Position numbers and translations under genes: made by a program. The notes beneath the pieces were generated by a model. It was not told the origin of the DNA and searched no databases. It saw only the letters and a list, made by a program, of their open reading frames with translations. Below are positions 37,488 through 47,339 of a stretch of DNA of 64,000 nt, one piece after another. How positions within the stretch are numbered: position 1 is the stretch's first letter; each line of letters begins with the position of its first letter. Source of the DNA: Sphingobacteriales bacterium 44-61 (GTDB lineage Bacteria > Bacteroidota > Bacteroidia > Chitinophagales > Chitinophagaceae); contig MKTW01000009.1 in assembly GCA_001898405.1 (NCBI GenBank), positions 233,835 through 297,834 of the forward strand, read 5' to 3'.

Positions 37488-38780
37488 TTAATCAGTAATT
37501 ACAAGCACTGGCATTTTAGCTTTAGTTTTTCTGATAGATATACCATTTTTTTTCAGTGCTTCTTTCAGTAATTCCATGTTACCGGACCGTAACACATTCT
37601 GATGGATTTCAAAATTCATTGGTCCGGTATAAGATAGCCGATCAACCAAAGGCAGCGTGGAAAAGAGCAGAAAGTACTGTTTTAAGGTAAGCCAGAGCCG
37701 GTCTGAAGGCCAGTGAATGAACCGGTTTGTAGAGTCACTTCTAGGTTTGCCGGTACTGGAATAAGCTTTTCCGCTCGTGGAAATAAATAACCGGCGATCT
37801 AAAGGCTCTAATACCCAACAGTCTTTTTCAAGCATCTTCACTTCAGCTTTGAGGCCAAAATGCAGTGCTAGATCCCGTTGCATGATTACATAAATATCCT
37901 CTGCCCTTGACATCGGTACTTTAACATCGTAAGTATATTGATGATTTATTCGCCAGTTTTCATCAAATTTTTCACCAGTAGGTGGAAAAAAAAGGCTTGA
38001 ATCCTTTGTACGAATATCCATAGGTATTGAAGCATATGTTTCAATTGAACCATTATTAAAGGCGGCACGATACAAACCTGATATACTCATATTCGGAAGG
38101 CAAAGCCTGTTAGGTGGACCATTCTTTCCGGGGATGGAATTGCGAAGTGTGGCCATGTGAAATTCATGATGAAACAGGTACGAATAAAAATTTACACTAT
38201 CCAGCCAACGACCCTCACCTTCCGCAATTAAAGGGACATCTATGTTTAGATCTTCTACTACGCGATTCTGCCTAAACGTTAAGGGTATCTTGGACAGAAA
38301 TTTTTGAATATTAGCTGCTGTAGTATGATTAGCATTGCCCGAATACAGGAGGGTCCTTGAAGAATCCATCCAGAGATGACCTAGCAATTTTAACTTCTCA
38401 ACCAACTTCTTTTCCCCGGTAACCATAGGAATATTTTTCGGCACGTAGATTTTACTCTTTCGTTTAAAAAACCTGATCGTAGAATCCTTTCCTTCAGGAT
38501 TGATCATAATAATCTGCAGCCGGTCTTTGAATTGCGCTTGCAGACTATCCAGATGTGAAAAATTCTCAATGCAAGACTTGCAGAAATGTGCCCAAAAATC
38601 GAGAATAAAAACCTTTCCTGGGAAGTCTGAAAACTCCAATGTTGGTTTATGGTGATTTAATACTTCTTTGAACCGGAGATTCGGCCAGGTTTCACCAACA
38701 TGCATACTTTGAGGTTTTGCAATTGTCAACCAGCCCGAAGCAATCAACATTAACGCTATCCGCTTAAAAACTAAATACAT
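37488..38780 (-). CDS. TlpA-like thioredoxin-fold protein with long C-terminal domain
   Basis: 430 residues from the ATG at 38780, which begins a signal peptide (MYLVFKRIALMLIASGWLTI). A TlpA/peroxiredoxin fold spans about 27-170 with redox site FWAHFCKSCIE (C67, C70). The remaining 260 residues are a separate domain I do not recognise, seen with TlpA in SusCD loci of this group. Probably periplasmic disulfide reductase. Last gene of the minus-strand SusC-SusD operon, 22 bases after SusD. A truncated paralogue lies at 49676-50029. Confidence 0.82.
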   Translation of the reverse strand: MYLVFKRIALMLIASGWLTIAKPQSMHVGETWPNLRFKEVLNHHKPTLEFSDFPGKVFILDFWAHFCKSCIENFSHLDSLQAQFKDRLQIIMINPEGKDSTIRFFKRKSKIYVPKNIPMVTGEKKLVEKLKLLGHLWMDSSRTLLYSGNANHTTAANIQKFLSKIPLTFRQNRVVEDLNIDVPLIAEGEGRWLDSVNFYSYLFHHEFHMATLRNSIPGKNGPPNRLCLPNMSISGLYRAAFNNGSIETYASIPMDIRTKDSSLFFPPTGEKFDENWRINHQYTYDVKVPMSRAEDIYVIMQRDLALHFGLKAEVKMLEKDCWVLEPLDRRLFISTSGKAYSSTGKPRSDSTNRFIHWPSDRLWLTLKQYFLLFSTLPLVDRLSYTGPMNFEIHQNVLRSGNMELLKEALKKNGISIRKTKAKMPVLVITD

Positions 38781-38802
38781 ATTTGTGATTTTTGAAAATG
38801 AT

Positions 38803-40185
38803 TTAATAACCAGGATTCTGCTGCAGGTATACATTTCGTTGCAACTCTTCCAGTGGCACAGGATATAATACATCAGATGATTGCCAGCTCGCACCTTTCA
38901 ATGGGCCAAGCACAGCATCTGAGCGCCCTGTCCGTTTGAGATCGAACCAACGATGCCCCCATTCAGTAAACAATTCCACAAAACGCTCTTTTTCTATGGC
39001 ATTTAATAAGGTTTCACCGGTGAGAGAAGCTAAAGGCGCTAACCCGGCTCGGGTATGCACCTTGTTCAGATCCTCCAGTGCCGGTTCGGGTTGTTGCTGC
39101 ATGGCTAATGCTTCCGCACGGATGAGATACAACTCTGCAAGGCGGAATACAATATTATATTCCGTAGTAGTGGTTCCGGTTCTTTGCTTGTATTTAAAAG
39201 GATAATGGTAGGTCTCCCCACCTATAATCGCTGTTTTTAACCAGGCACTGGCCCGGTTGTCTCCGGTTTCAAATGATTGCCACAAACTTGCTGTTGTGCT
39301 GAAAGTGGGACGGGTGCTTGCACTGGATGGAATGAACTGGACCGCTTGTGAAGTGGAGTTGGAAGAACCTGCAAGAGCCAATTGCCAGACAGTTTCCTTA
39401 CTTCCTATTAAGAATACTGATTCAAGGTTTGTTCCTAAAATGAAGTCATTGTTATCAATAATACCGGAAGTTGCTGTAACTGCATCTTCCCAACGGCCAA
39501 GATATAAATAGACCCGCGCTAACAATGCCTGTGCAGCCCATTTATTGGGCCGTGTCCTCGTTGAGTTGATCTGTTGAGCAGGTAGATCTTCTATGGCAGC
39601 TTCCAAATCAGTTACTATCTGCTCATATATATTGGCAACAGGTATCCTGGGCAACACAGCATTCACGCGGTAATCCGTTGATATAGGTAAAGGAAGATCG
39701 CCAAAAAGATTGACCAGGTAGAAATAAGAAAATGCTCTTACGAATAAGGCCTCACCACGTAATTGCTGTTGAATAGAAGGCGTAAGTCGATTCTGCTTGC
39801 TGAACCCTTCCAGTAAAGCATTGCATTGGTAAATAGTCTGGAACGCAGAATTCCAAAACCATGACAATACTCCAATCTGACTGGATGGAATATCGTTTGA
39901 CCTGACAGGGTCAAAGTTTTCATTTGGGGCTGTATTATATAATTCATCAGCACTTAATGCAGGAAAAATGGACAGGCCGCTATTGGCAAAGTAAAGATGA
40001 GGGCGCATGAGCTGGCTGTATAATCCAGCTACTGCAGAATTGGCCGTTGCATCACTGGTAAAAACGTCATCACTCAAAATCAGGTTTTGAGGCGCGGACA
40101 CTTCAGTAAACTTCTGGCAGGAAGAAAGCAATAATAGAGTGCATAATACTAATGCAGCGCATAATCTGTATAAAAAGGTAAACAT
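38803..40185 (-). CDS. RagB/SusD family nutrient-binding lipoprotein
   Basis: 460 residues with a lipobox (LLLSSC near residue 23) and the SusD fold: TPR-like helices and the C-terminal signature RLAELYLIRAEALAMQQQPE followed by LNKVHTRAGL. It sits on the outer-membrane surface as the lid of the SusC transporter, 11 bases downstream of it. The ligand is unknown; no glycoside hydrolase is nearby, so a peptide or metal complex is as likely as a glycan. Confidence 0.92.
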   Translation of the reverse strand: MFTFLYRLCAALVLCTLLLLSSCQKFTEVSAPQNLILSDDVFTSDATANSAVAGLYSQLMRPHLYFANSGLSIFPALSADELYNTAPNENFDPVRSNDIPSSQIGVLSWFWNSAFQTIYQCNALLEGFSKQNRLTPSIQQQLRGEALFVRAFSYFYLVNLFGDLPLPISTDYRVNAVLPRIPVANIYEQIVTDLEAAIEDLPAQQINSTRTRPNKWAAQALLARVYLYLGRWEDAVTATSGIIDNNDFILGTNLESVFLIGSKETVWQLALAGSSNSTSQAVQFIPSSASTRPTFSTTASLWQSFETGDNRASAWLKTAIIGGETYHYPFKYKQRTGTTTTEYNIVFRLAELYLIRAEALAMQQQPEPALEDLNKVHTRAGLAPLASLTGETLLNAIEKERFVELFTEWGHRWFDLKRTGRSDAVLGPLKGASWQSSDVLYPVPLEELQRNVYLQQNPGY

Positions 40186-40196
40186 GGTAGTAAATT

Positions 40197-43100
40197 TTAA
40201 AAGGTTAAGTCCACGCCAATCACCAGTGTTTTTAATGGCGGAAGTTGATAAAGACGCTGTGTTTCGGGGTCTGCACCACGATAGCCGGTAATAGTTAGTA
40301 CATTCTGAGCAAGGGCGTAAATACGCGCATTACTGCAGCCTATCTTTTTTTGCCAGCTGGCAGGCAGCCTGTATGAAACGGCGATGTTTTTCAGGCGAAG
40401 GAAGGAGGCATCACTATATACGGCATTCGAAGAAATCATCTGACTGGCAGGGATTATTACAGATGCACTATTCAGTGCAGTAAATCTTTGTATAGGAGCA
40501 ATATCGCCTGGCTGCTGCCACCGTTCCAGTACAATTACCGGTTGATTGAAATTGCGGCCCGGAGATCTTGATGTGGTCATATCTGATAAATAATTAAGCC
40601 CGGTTTGATGACGAAACTCGAAGAAAACCGTACAGGAAAACCCCTTATACTGAAAATCATTTCCCAAACCGCCATAAAAATCAGGATCACGCTTGCCTAA
40701 TACCTGGAAATCGCCCTTTGCCGTCAATGCCCCGTCTTTATTTACATCCTCAAATTGATAAATGCCTGTTGCAGGGTCAACACCAAGATATCTGTACTTG
40801 TTGATCAGGTTCAGCGGTTCGCCAATCACATAACTGGTTGCATAACTTGAATAGGCGAGTCCTGGAAAGGAAACCAGCTTATTACGGGGAATAGTGATAT
40901 TGCCATAGGTCTGCCAGCTAAAATCCCTGGTGTTTATATTAGTAGAACGCAATTCAATTTCAACGCCTGTGTTTTGTACCAGCGCCTGGAGGTTTTCTGT
41001 AATACTGGTAAACCCTGTCTGGCTGGGTAAAGGATATTCTACCAGTTGATTGCCGCTCCGATTACGGAAATAAGCAGCCGTTATAAATAACCGGTCTTTA
41101 AACAGGCCAAGCTCAATGGCGGCTTCCAGTTTCCGGTTGATCTCCCAACGATGGTTAGGATTAAATAAACGGGTAGGCATTAGCCCTCCAACACCCTGGT
41201 AAGGATTGGAAGTACCTCTCCAGGTTGGCAGGTATTGATAATCGGTTATCTGGTCGTTGCCGGTACTGCCATAGCTGGCGCGGAGTTTACCGAAACTAAG
41301 AAAGGGAAGCTTGTCTTTAAAAGTGTTAGAAAAAATCCAGGCAGCACCAACCGAACCGAATTGCGCAAAACGGTTATCCGGTCCAAAGCGGGAAGAACCA
41401 TCCCGCCTGCCGCTAAGGCTTAGCAGGTATTCATCCTGCCAGTTATATTGAATACGGCCGAATATCGCAGAGTAACGATACTGTGTATAGCTATTGGTTG
41501 CGTTAAGTATGGTAGCCTGATCAATTGACCGGAGCAGAACATCGTTGGTAAACCCTCCGGCCAGTTGTAAAGCCTGATCATTGCTGCTTGATTGTAAAGT
41601 GCCTCCAACAAGAGCAGTAATCCTTCCCCAGTCAAATTGATTACTGTATTCCATTTGTGGTTCTACAATCCAGCTTCTGAGCAGACGGCTGCCAAAACTT
41701 GATGCACCCATCGGATTAAAGGCAGGATTTTGAGCTGTGATCGGTGTTATACTTTCTTCTTTGGCCATAGTAAGATTATAACCGGCATTTACCCTGAGAG
41801 AAAAGCCAGGTAAAACTTTATATCCCAATTGAAGATGGCTGATCAGGTTATCAGTATTTGCATTATAGTCAGCTTCAGTATACGAAAGAGGGTTGATGAA
41901 CCTGGCGCCGCCTTCCTCCCAGTTGAGTTTGCCATCTGCCTTGCGAAGCGGGGGTGTATTGGGAGGCAGGTTAATACTTGAAGTGAGGTCCTGAATTGCA
42001 TTATTGCTTTTAACGAATGCATAGTTGACAGACATATTAGCCGTGAACCGGCTGTCGGCCGAGCGATGCTGCAGGTTCAGATTGGCAGATGCCCGTTGCA
42101 GGGACATATCTCCGGGGAATACGGTGGTTTCCTTGTGATAAGCCATTCCAAAAAGGAATTGTGTTAAGCTGTTGCCGCCAGATAGTGAAGCCTGTACATC
42201 ATTGAAATGAGCCGTACCGCCGATCAGTACTTCTTTAAAGTCAGTATACCGTGTGGTATCCCATAACAAGAGATCCGGTGCATTCGCGATGGTAGGAGTG
42301 GCATTATCCTGTGCAAATCCCTCATGCCGCATGGCAAGGTACTGGGGAGTGGTCAGAAAATCCATACTGCGTGTAATACGGCTCCAGCCACTTTTCACAG
42401 AGAAGTTGGTCTGGAGCTTTCCGCTCTGCCCTTTACGGGTAGTAATGAGAATTACCCCATTGGCGCCGCGGCTTCCATAGATAGCGGTAGCATCAGCGTC
42501 TTTCAGCACTTCGATACTTTCAATGTCTACGGGATTCAGGCTTATAAGAGGACTGATACCACTTGCAAGTGCTGGCGAAGCGTCTGGATTACCCAGCGCA
42601 GAGGTCAGTTGATTCAGTATACCATTACCTGCAGCAAGTGGAACCCCGTCAATAATAAACAGGGGTTGAGAACCCTGTGCAATGGAATTTCTGCCACGCA
42701 CCTGCACTTTCACCGAAGAACCCGGAAGACCGTTGGTTTGCGTTATTTCAAGGCCGGCTACACGACCCTGCAATGCATTCAAGGCATTGTCGACCGGTTG
42801 TTGCGCAATAGTAGCCTGGTTGATTTTGCCAACGCTTCCGGTATTCATCCGGCGGGTGGTTTTACCATAGCCAATAACAACAGTTTCATCAAGGCTTCCG
42901 ATCTTGTGTGTTACGCTTATCGCGATATATCGTTGGCCCTGCAAGGGGATTTCCTGTGGCTGTATTTCAGCCCCGCTGACATACAGTATGTCCCCTGAGG
43001 GTTCAACCGGCAAGCTGAATTCCCCGTTTTTATTGGAGGAAGAGGATTGGCCGCTTAATTTCGATCTTACTGTTACACCCTGAGCAGGTTGAGCATTCTC

Positions 43101-43475
43101 ATCGGTGATCCTGCCTGTTAATAAAATGGCAGGTACTTGTTTTTCAGCGGAAGGTGGTATCCTTTTCAGTATAATAAAACGCTGGTCTTTCGAATAAACC
43201 AAAGGTTGATTGCCGAAGCATTTTTGCAGGGCGGAGTCTAATGTTACTTTGTTTAAATGAACAGAGACAGGCTTTGATTCGTCCATCATTGCCCGCGTAT
43301 AAACAAAACGCTGAGGCACCTGTTTTTCCAGTTCTTTCAATACTTTTTCCAGCGTAACATTTTCGAAAGAAAGAGAGACTGTTTGAGCAAAACCCCGAAA
43401 ACTAAACGGGATGGACAAAATGATCAGGAAGCCGCAGCGGAGAATAAGGCTGCGGCCATACTTAAGCAGTTGCAT
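40197..43475 (-). CDS. SusC/RagA TonB-dependent transporter with STN domain
   Basis: 1092 residues. Order: signal peptide (to about FAQ, 31), STN/secretin domain (about 33-105; VSLSFENVTLEKVLKELEKQ), carboxypeptidase-like domain (119-200), plug (about 200-330; DETVVIGYGKTTRR, then QVRGRNSI), and a 22-strand barrel ending in LKTLVIGVDLTF. The STN domain signals to FecR, so transport of the ligand should switch on the ECF sigma gene. First gene of SusC-SusD-TlpA, with FecR upstream. Confidence 0.94.
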   Translation of the reverse strand: MQLLKYGRSLILRCGFLIILSIPFSFRGFAQTVSLSFENVTLEKVLKELEKQVPQRFVYTRAMMDESKPVSVHLNKVTLDSALQKCFGNQPLVYSKDQRFIILKRIPPSAEKQVPAILLTGRITDENAQPAQGVTVRSKLSGQSSSSNKNGEFSLPVEPSGDILYVSGAEIQPQEIPLQGQRYIAISVTHKIGSLDETVVIGYGKTTRRMNTGSVGKINQATIAQQPVDNALNALQGRVAGLEITQTNGLPGSSVKVQVRGRNSIAQGSQPLFIIDGVPLAAGNGILNQLTSALGNPDASPALASGISPLISLNPVDIESIEVLKDADATAIYGSRGANGVILITTRKGQSGKLQTNFSVKSGWSRITRSMDFLTTPQYLAMRHEGFAQDNATPTIANAPDLLLWDTTRYTDFKEVLIGGTAHFNDVQASLSGGNSLTQFLFGMAYHKETTVFPGDMSLQRASANLNLQHRSADSRFTANMSVNYAFVKSNNAIQDLTSSINLPPNTPPLRKADGKLNWEEGGARFINPLSYTEADYNANTDNLISHLQLGYKVLPGFSLRVNAGYNLTMAKEESITPITAQNPAFNPMGASSFGSRLLRSWIVEPQMEYSNQFDWGRITALVGGTLQSSSNDQALQLAGGFTNDVLLRSIDQATILNATNSYTQYRYSAIFGRIQYNWQDEYLLSLSGRRDGSSRFGPDNRFAQFGSVGAAWIFSNTFKDKLPFLSFGKLRASYGSTGNDQITDYQYLPTWRGTSNPYQGVGGLMPTRLFNPNHRWEINRKLEAAIELGLFKDRLFITAAYFRNRSGNQLVEYPLPSQTGFTSITENLQALVQNTGVEIELRSTNINTRDFSWQTYGNITIPRNKLVSFPGLAYSSYATSYVIGEPLNLINKYRYLGVDPATGIYQFEDVNKDGALTAKGDFQVLGKRDPDFYGGLGNDFQYKGFSCTVFFEFRHQTGLNYLSDMTTSRSPGRNFNQPVIVLERWQQPGDIAPIQRFTALNSASVIIPASQMISSNAVYSDASFLRLKNIAVSYRLPASWQKKIGCSNARIYALAQNVLTITGYRGADPETQRLYQLPPLKTLVIGVDLTF

Positions 43476-43594
43476 AGTTTGGAACAGTTTGAGTTACACA
43501 ATACGATTTGGTCCGAAAAAGGGTAAAGGCTGACCAGGCAGGGCAGATACTGCCTGCAATGAATGGCCGTTCCTGACCTCGATTTGTTTCGTTC

Positions 43595-44794
43595 CTACTT
43601 AGTAATGGTAACTCGACGTCCGTCGATGTGGTAAGTGAATTCTTCTGTGTCGGAAAGGATTTTCAACCAGTATTCCAGGGGTTGATTTCGTGAAAATGGG
43701 CCGGCTTTGAAAGACTGGTCGGGCACGTTTTGGATAATAATTTCTACATTATACCAGCGGGCAAGTTGCCGCAGCACCTCGCTTAAAGGTGTAAAATCAA
43801 AATTGAATTCGTTCTTTGTCCAGGCAGTGATCACATCTACTTTTCCCGGCGCCACTTTAAGCCCTTTGCTGGTTACAAGTGCCTGCTGGTTGGGAATAAG
43901 CTGCACCATTTCCTTTTCAGACAGTGATACATTTACTTTTCCTTCTACCAGTGTGGCTGAAGGGAAGGGCTCATCTGTGTAAGTATTAACATTAAAAGCA
44001 GTGCCAACGGCTTCTACTACCAGGGGCGCCCTGTCTTTAATGGCAGCTTCCACGCGGAATGGCTGAGTCGGATTCGGCGCTACTTCAAAATACGCTTCGC
44101 CGGTTATATATACCCGCCTTTCCTTTTCAGGAAAATGGGTTGGGAAACGGATTGAAGAGGATGCATTAACATACACTTTTGTTCCATCGGGCAAGCGTAA
44201 ATGATAAAAACTTTTATGAGGAACAGTCAGTGTATGAAACTCGTTTTCGCCGTATTCGGTTTGATAAACCAGCTCTTTTCCTTCTTTAACAAGCAATCCT
44301 TTGTCAATAATGGAATCAGTTTGAGATTCGCCGAGTACGATTTTCTTTCCCTTTCCCATATCCAGCACCACCTGTTCTTTTTCCCTTTGCCCGCTTTGAT
44401 GGATGAGCGTATCTATTTCCTCACGGACGATAGGGCCTTGCCTTTCATTGAATGGCTTTGCTACCCAGATTATGATTACAAATGCAATAATGGAAGCCGC
44501 TACACCGTACGCCCATATTCTCCTTACTTTCCTGCGATTATTGAAATTCAATCCCTGCTTGCTTTCCTGCAAGTATTGCTCTGTATCAGCCTGATTATAA
44601 TCTTTTAACTTTTCCCGCAGTTTTTCAGGGTTGGTCAGTTCAGCAAAATGCTTTTTGTTATGTTCACTTTCATTGACCCAGGCATCCAATTCCTGCTTCT
44701 CAGCTTCTGTCAGTGATTCCTTAAGAAACCCAGCAATCAAATAGGCCGTCCGGTAAGCCTTCTTAATATTATCTGGTTCGTTTCCTTTTTCCAT
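43595..44794 (-). CDS. FecR family anti-sigma factor
   Basis: 399 residues: N-terminal cytoplasmic anti-sigma part (1-95), one membrane helix (YGVAASIIAFVIIIWVA, about 95-111), periplasmic FecR domain (about 190-290; YFEVAPNPTQPFRVEA) and a C-terminal DUF4974/STN-like part (FTPLSEVLRQLARWYNVEI). It binds the ECF sigma upstream and receives the signal from the STN domain of SusC. Confidence 0.93.
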   Translation of the reverse strand: MEKGNEPDNIKKAYRTAYLIAGFLKESLTEAEKQELDAWVNESEHNKKHFAELTNPEKLREKLKDYNQADTEQYLQESKQGLNFNNRRKVRRIWAYGVAASIIAFVIIIWVAKPFNERQGPIVREEIDTLIHQSGQREKEQVVLDMGKGKKIVLGESQTDSIIDKGLLVKEGKELVYQTEYGENEFHTLTVPHKSFYHLRLPDGTKVYVNASSSIRFPTHFPEKERRVYITGEAYFEVAPNPTQPFRVEAAIKDRAPLVVEAVGTAFNVNTYTDEPFPSATLVEGKVNVSLSEKEMVQLIPNQQALVTSKGLKVAPGKVDVITAWTKNEFNFDFTPLSEVLRQLARWYNVEIIIQNVPDQSFKAGPFSRNQPLEYWLKILSDTEEFTYHIDGRRVTITK

Positions 44795-44862
44795 ACTGGT
44801 AAGGTAGCTATTTGCCTTGTATTAAATACGGGAAGAATGTAAATATTGACTAGCGGGAGGGT

Positions 44863-45492
44863 TCATTTTTTTGGAATTTGTAATTTTTCTTTTAGCAAAG
44901 CTATTGCACGCTGCCGTTGATTGCGCACAGTGTGGTAGGAAGTATTCAACTCATCACTGATTTCCCGCTCAGTCTTTCCTTCTACAAAATAGAGCTGGAA
45001 TACTTTTTTTATCTGCCTGGGCAGGTGCTCGGCAGCAGAAAATATCTCACGAAATACTTCGGCTTCAACCAGGAACGTAACGAAATCAGCTTCTCCATCA
45101 GATAAATATCCTTCCTGGGTTTCAACAGGAATAAGGGAAATATTCTTTTTCCGCAGCAGGTCTATACAGGCATTGCGTACTGTTGTATAAAGGAAGGTCT
45201 TAACAGTTTCCGCAGGTTGCAATGAAACACGCTTTTCCCAAAGCTTGGCAAAACAATCCATGACCAGGTCTTCCGGATCATGCATTTGCTTTAAAAACCG
45301 GCGTGCGAAATAGCAAAGCGCAGGAAAATATTCCCGGAATAAATGATCATAAGCCGCCTCTTCTCCAGGCTCAAAATCCCGGGCCAGATTGATATGAAGT
45401 TTTTTTGCTGACACTTCAGATGATTGTCGATAGAGATGATCAATTAGCGGTTTGGATGAATGCGGCCGGAGAGTAAAACTAATAAAAAACAT
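44863..45492 (-). CDS. ECF sigma-70 factor, Bacteroides expansion family
   Basis: 209 residues, sigma region 2 (about 45-110; YFARRFLKQMHDPEDLVMDC) and region 4 (about 150-205; YFVEGKTEREISDELNTSYH). First gene of the ECF-FecR-SusC-SusD-TlpA locus. The first 30 residues are weakly conserved; a shorter start is possible but no other Met lies near. Confidence 0.92.
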   Translation of the reverse strand: MFFISFTLRPHSSKPLIDHLYRQSSEVSAKKLHINLARDFEPGEEAAYDHLFREYFPALCYFARRFLKQMHDPEDLVMDCFAKLWEKRVSLQPAETVKTFLYTTVRNACIDLLRKKNISLIPVETQEGYLSDGEADFVTFLVEAEVFREIFSAAEHLPRQIKKVFQLYFVEGKTEREISDELNTSYHTVRNQRQRAIALLKEKLQIPKK

Positions 45493-45598
45493 ACACTCCG
45501 TATCTTTTTAAGTATTTATCATATCTATTAGGATACTCGTTTTACCCTTTTTCAGATAATTAAAAGTTGGTGTTTACCTTCCTTTCCATTGAAACTTT

Positions 45599-45889
45599 AT
45601 GTCTCGGAAAGAAAATAAGAACTCCAAGCGTATAGCGTTGAAATCGGTTTTTTTAACGGGCTCCATCAAGCGGATGGAAGACCTTAGGCATCATCATCCC
45701 ACCTATGTTGTACAGTCGCTCGGGTTTAACCATAGCAGGTATAAGGAGAAATTAGGTAAGCCTGAGACTTTTACCATTGAGGAAATTGTTTCAATCGCCA
45801 AACTGATAGAGATAGACCCGCAAATAATCACAAATATCATCTTAAGCCAGTTAGCTACGAATAGGAGAAAACGACCATCTTCTAAATAA
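45599..45889 (+). CDS. Small HTH-like protein
   Basis: 96 residues, very basic. Residues 25-85 resemble the small XRE-like proteins of Bacteroidota (HHPTYVVQSLGFNHSRYKEK, then PETFTIEEIVSIAKLIEIDP), with a helix-turn-helix spacing. It is divergent from the ECF gene across a 106-base gap; no family name recognised. It could regulate that locus, but this is a guess. Confidence 0.6.
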   Translation: MSRKENKNSKRIALKSVFLTGSIKRMEDLRHHHPTYVVQSLGFNHSRYKEKLGKPETFTIEEIVSIAKLIEIDPQIITNIILSQLATNRRKRPSSK

Positions 45890-45950
45890 AGCAGATAATT
45901 TAGTACTGCGACTTATTGCCGGCGCTTCAAGACCTATTTTAAAGGGAAAG

Positions 45951-46877
45951 CTACTTATGCCGCCATTTCCGGGGAGTTGTATTGAAATGTTGCCGGAAGG
46001 CCGTGATAAAACTATTCCGGGTAGAGTAACCCACTTCAAACGCAATTTCTTCTATTGAATGATCACTTGATCTCAACAGCCATTGTGCATATTGCATACG
46101 GTGCCAGGTAAGCCTCTCAAAAACAGCCATGTCAAACAGCTGTTTAAAGCCCATTTTCAGTTTCCGCTCACTTATACCGGCTTGCTTCGCCAGAGTGTAT
46201 TGATCGCCCGGCCAGAGCAGATCCCGCTGCAGCAGGTGATCTGCCGAATAGATCGCGATGATATCTTCGTCGGTAAGCCGTTCAGGTAAAGGCTTCTCCT
46301 GGTGCGTAAGATGCAGGAGCAATAACTCCTGGACACAGTTATCATAATGCAATTGCCGTATAGGGTCCTTATAAGGATGCCTGAGAATTTTATGTATCAG
46401 GCTTTTCATTTCTTCAGTGAGTGGTTTGGGGCCGGCAGTAGCCTGCACAAGATGAGGTATGCCGAGCTTGTCAAGCAATTCCCTGGAATAGTGTGCCATA
46501 AAATAGCTGCAGGCACTGTCTTTTTTAAACAAAGCAATAAGATCAGGTTGATCATTTATTTTGTATTCGCCGGCACGTAATGTCCATTGCTCACCTTCAG
46601 GAACCTGTTGGGTTATTTGTCCTGATAGCATAGCTTCTAGTCTAATACTACCCGGATGATTTTTTTCTTTGATAGTGAATTTTCCTGTACGAATGAACCG
46701 GAATATCCTGTAACTGAAATCGATGAATTTTTGCTGGTAGTTTTTATGTTCAGCTGTAAAGGTCTTGTGTTGGGATTTATGGGAGGTGCTGCCAGGAAGA
46801 ATGGGATCTTCCGATCGGGTAGGTTGCTGCTCCCAATTGACAGGCTTATTGTTGTTGAGTAAGATGTCTGGTATCAT
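45951..46877 (-). CDS. AraC family transcriptional regulator
   Basis: 308 residues. C-terminal AraC HTH (about 205-305): YTLAKQAGISERKLKMGFKQ and SIEEIAFEVGYSTRNSFITA. The N-terminal 200 residues are a sensor of unknown type. The C-terminus is FNTTPRKWRHK. Stands alone; no clear target gene nearby. Confidence 0.87.
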   Translation of the reverse strand: MIPDILLNNNKPVNWEQQPTRSEDPILPGSTSHKSQHKTFTAEHKNYQQKFIDFSYRIFRFIRTGKFTIKEKNHPGSIRLEAMLSGQITQQVPEGEQWTLRAGEYKINDQPDLIALFKKDSACSYFMAHYSRELLDKLGIPHLVQATAGPKPLTEEMKSLIHKILRHPYKDPIRQLHYDNCVQELLLLHLTHQEKPLPERLTDEDIIAIYSADHLLQRDLLWPGDQYTLAKQAGISERKLKMGFKQLFDMAVFERLTWHRMQYAQWLLRSSDHSIEEIAFEVGYSTRNSFITAFRQHFNTTPRKWRHK

Positions 46878-47339
46878 AGTTGGATAAGGTTGAGATAAAG
46901 GATGCTGTTTAAATTTAATGCATTTTTTTAGTAAACAGTTGCCGGCAGTTTTGATAATTTTCCTGGCCTTTCAGGATTCTTTCGACTAATAACAGCTGGC
47001 TTTGTACAATGAATGTAAATGGATCTGAAACGCGGGCCATGGTGTTTATACAGGTGAAAAATGTTTTTTAGCCACAACGGACCGTTATAAAAACGGTACA
47101 GATCAATCGTCAGGGGCATCCTATTAAATTACTGGACATCAGTATGCTAAACATGATAATCCTTGACGCGATAGGTTGCCCTGTTTTTTTATCCTGATGA
47201 ATTTTTGCAGTCGACTGGTATCCAGCGCACTGTTGCCAGCGTCAGACCCTCTCCCTGATTTTGGTCCCGATCAGTTTTCTAATAGCTTGCTTTACCCCAA
47301 ACTCTTCTCTATCTTAACCCTCCAAAACCAACTTCTATC
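46878..47339. other. 462-base gap without a gene
   Basis: Divergent upstream region of the AraC and DUF2167 genes. A 63-codon minus-strand frame at 46928-47119 has no recognisable features. A weak ACCGTT/AACGGT inverted repeat is visible near 47085-47100. No convincing TAnnTTTG promoter, RNA gene or repeat was found. Confidence 0.4.

Noticed and set aside
46928..47119. 63-codon minus-strand frame in the AraC-DUF2167 gap
   Set aside because: No recognisable domain, signal peptide or promoter; probably chance.
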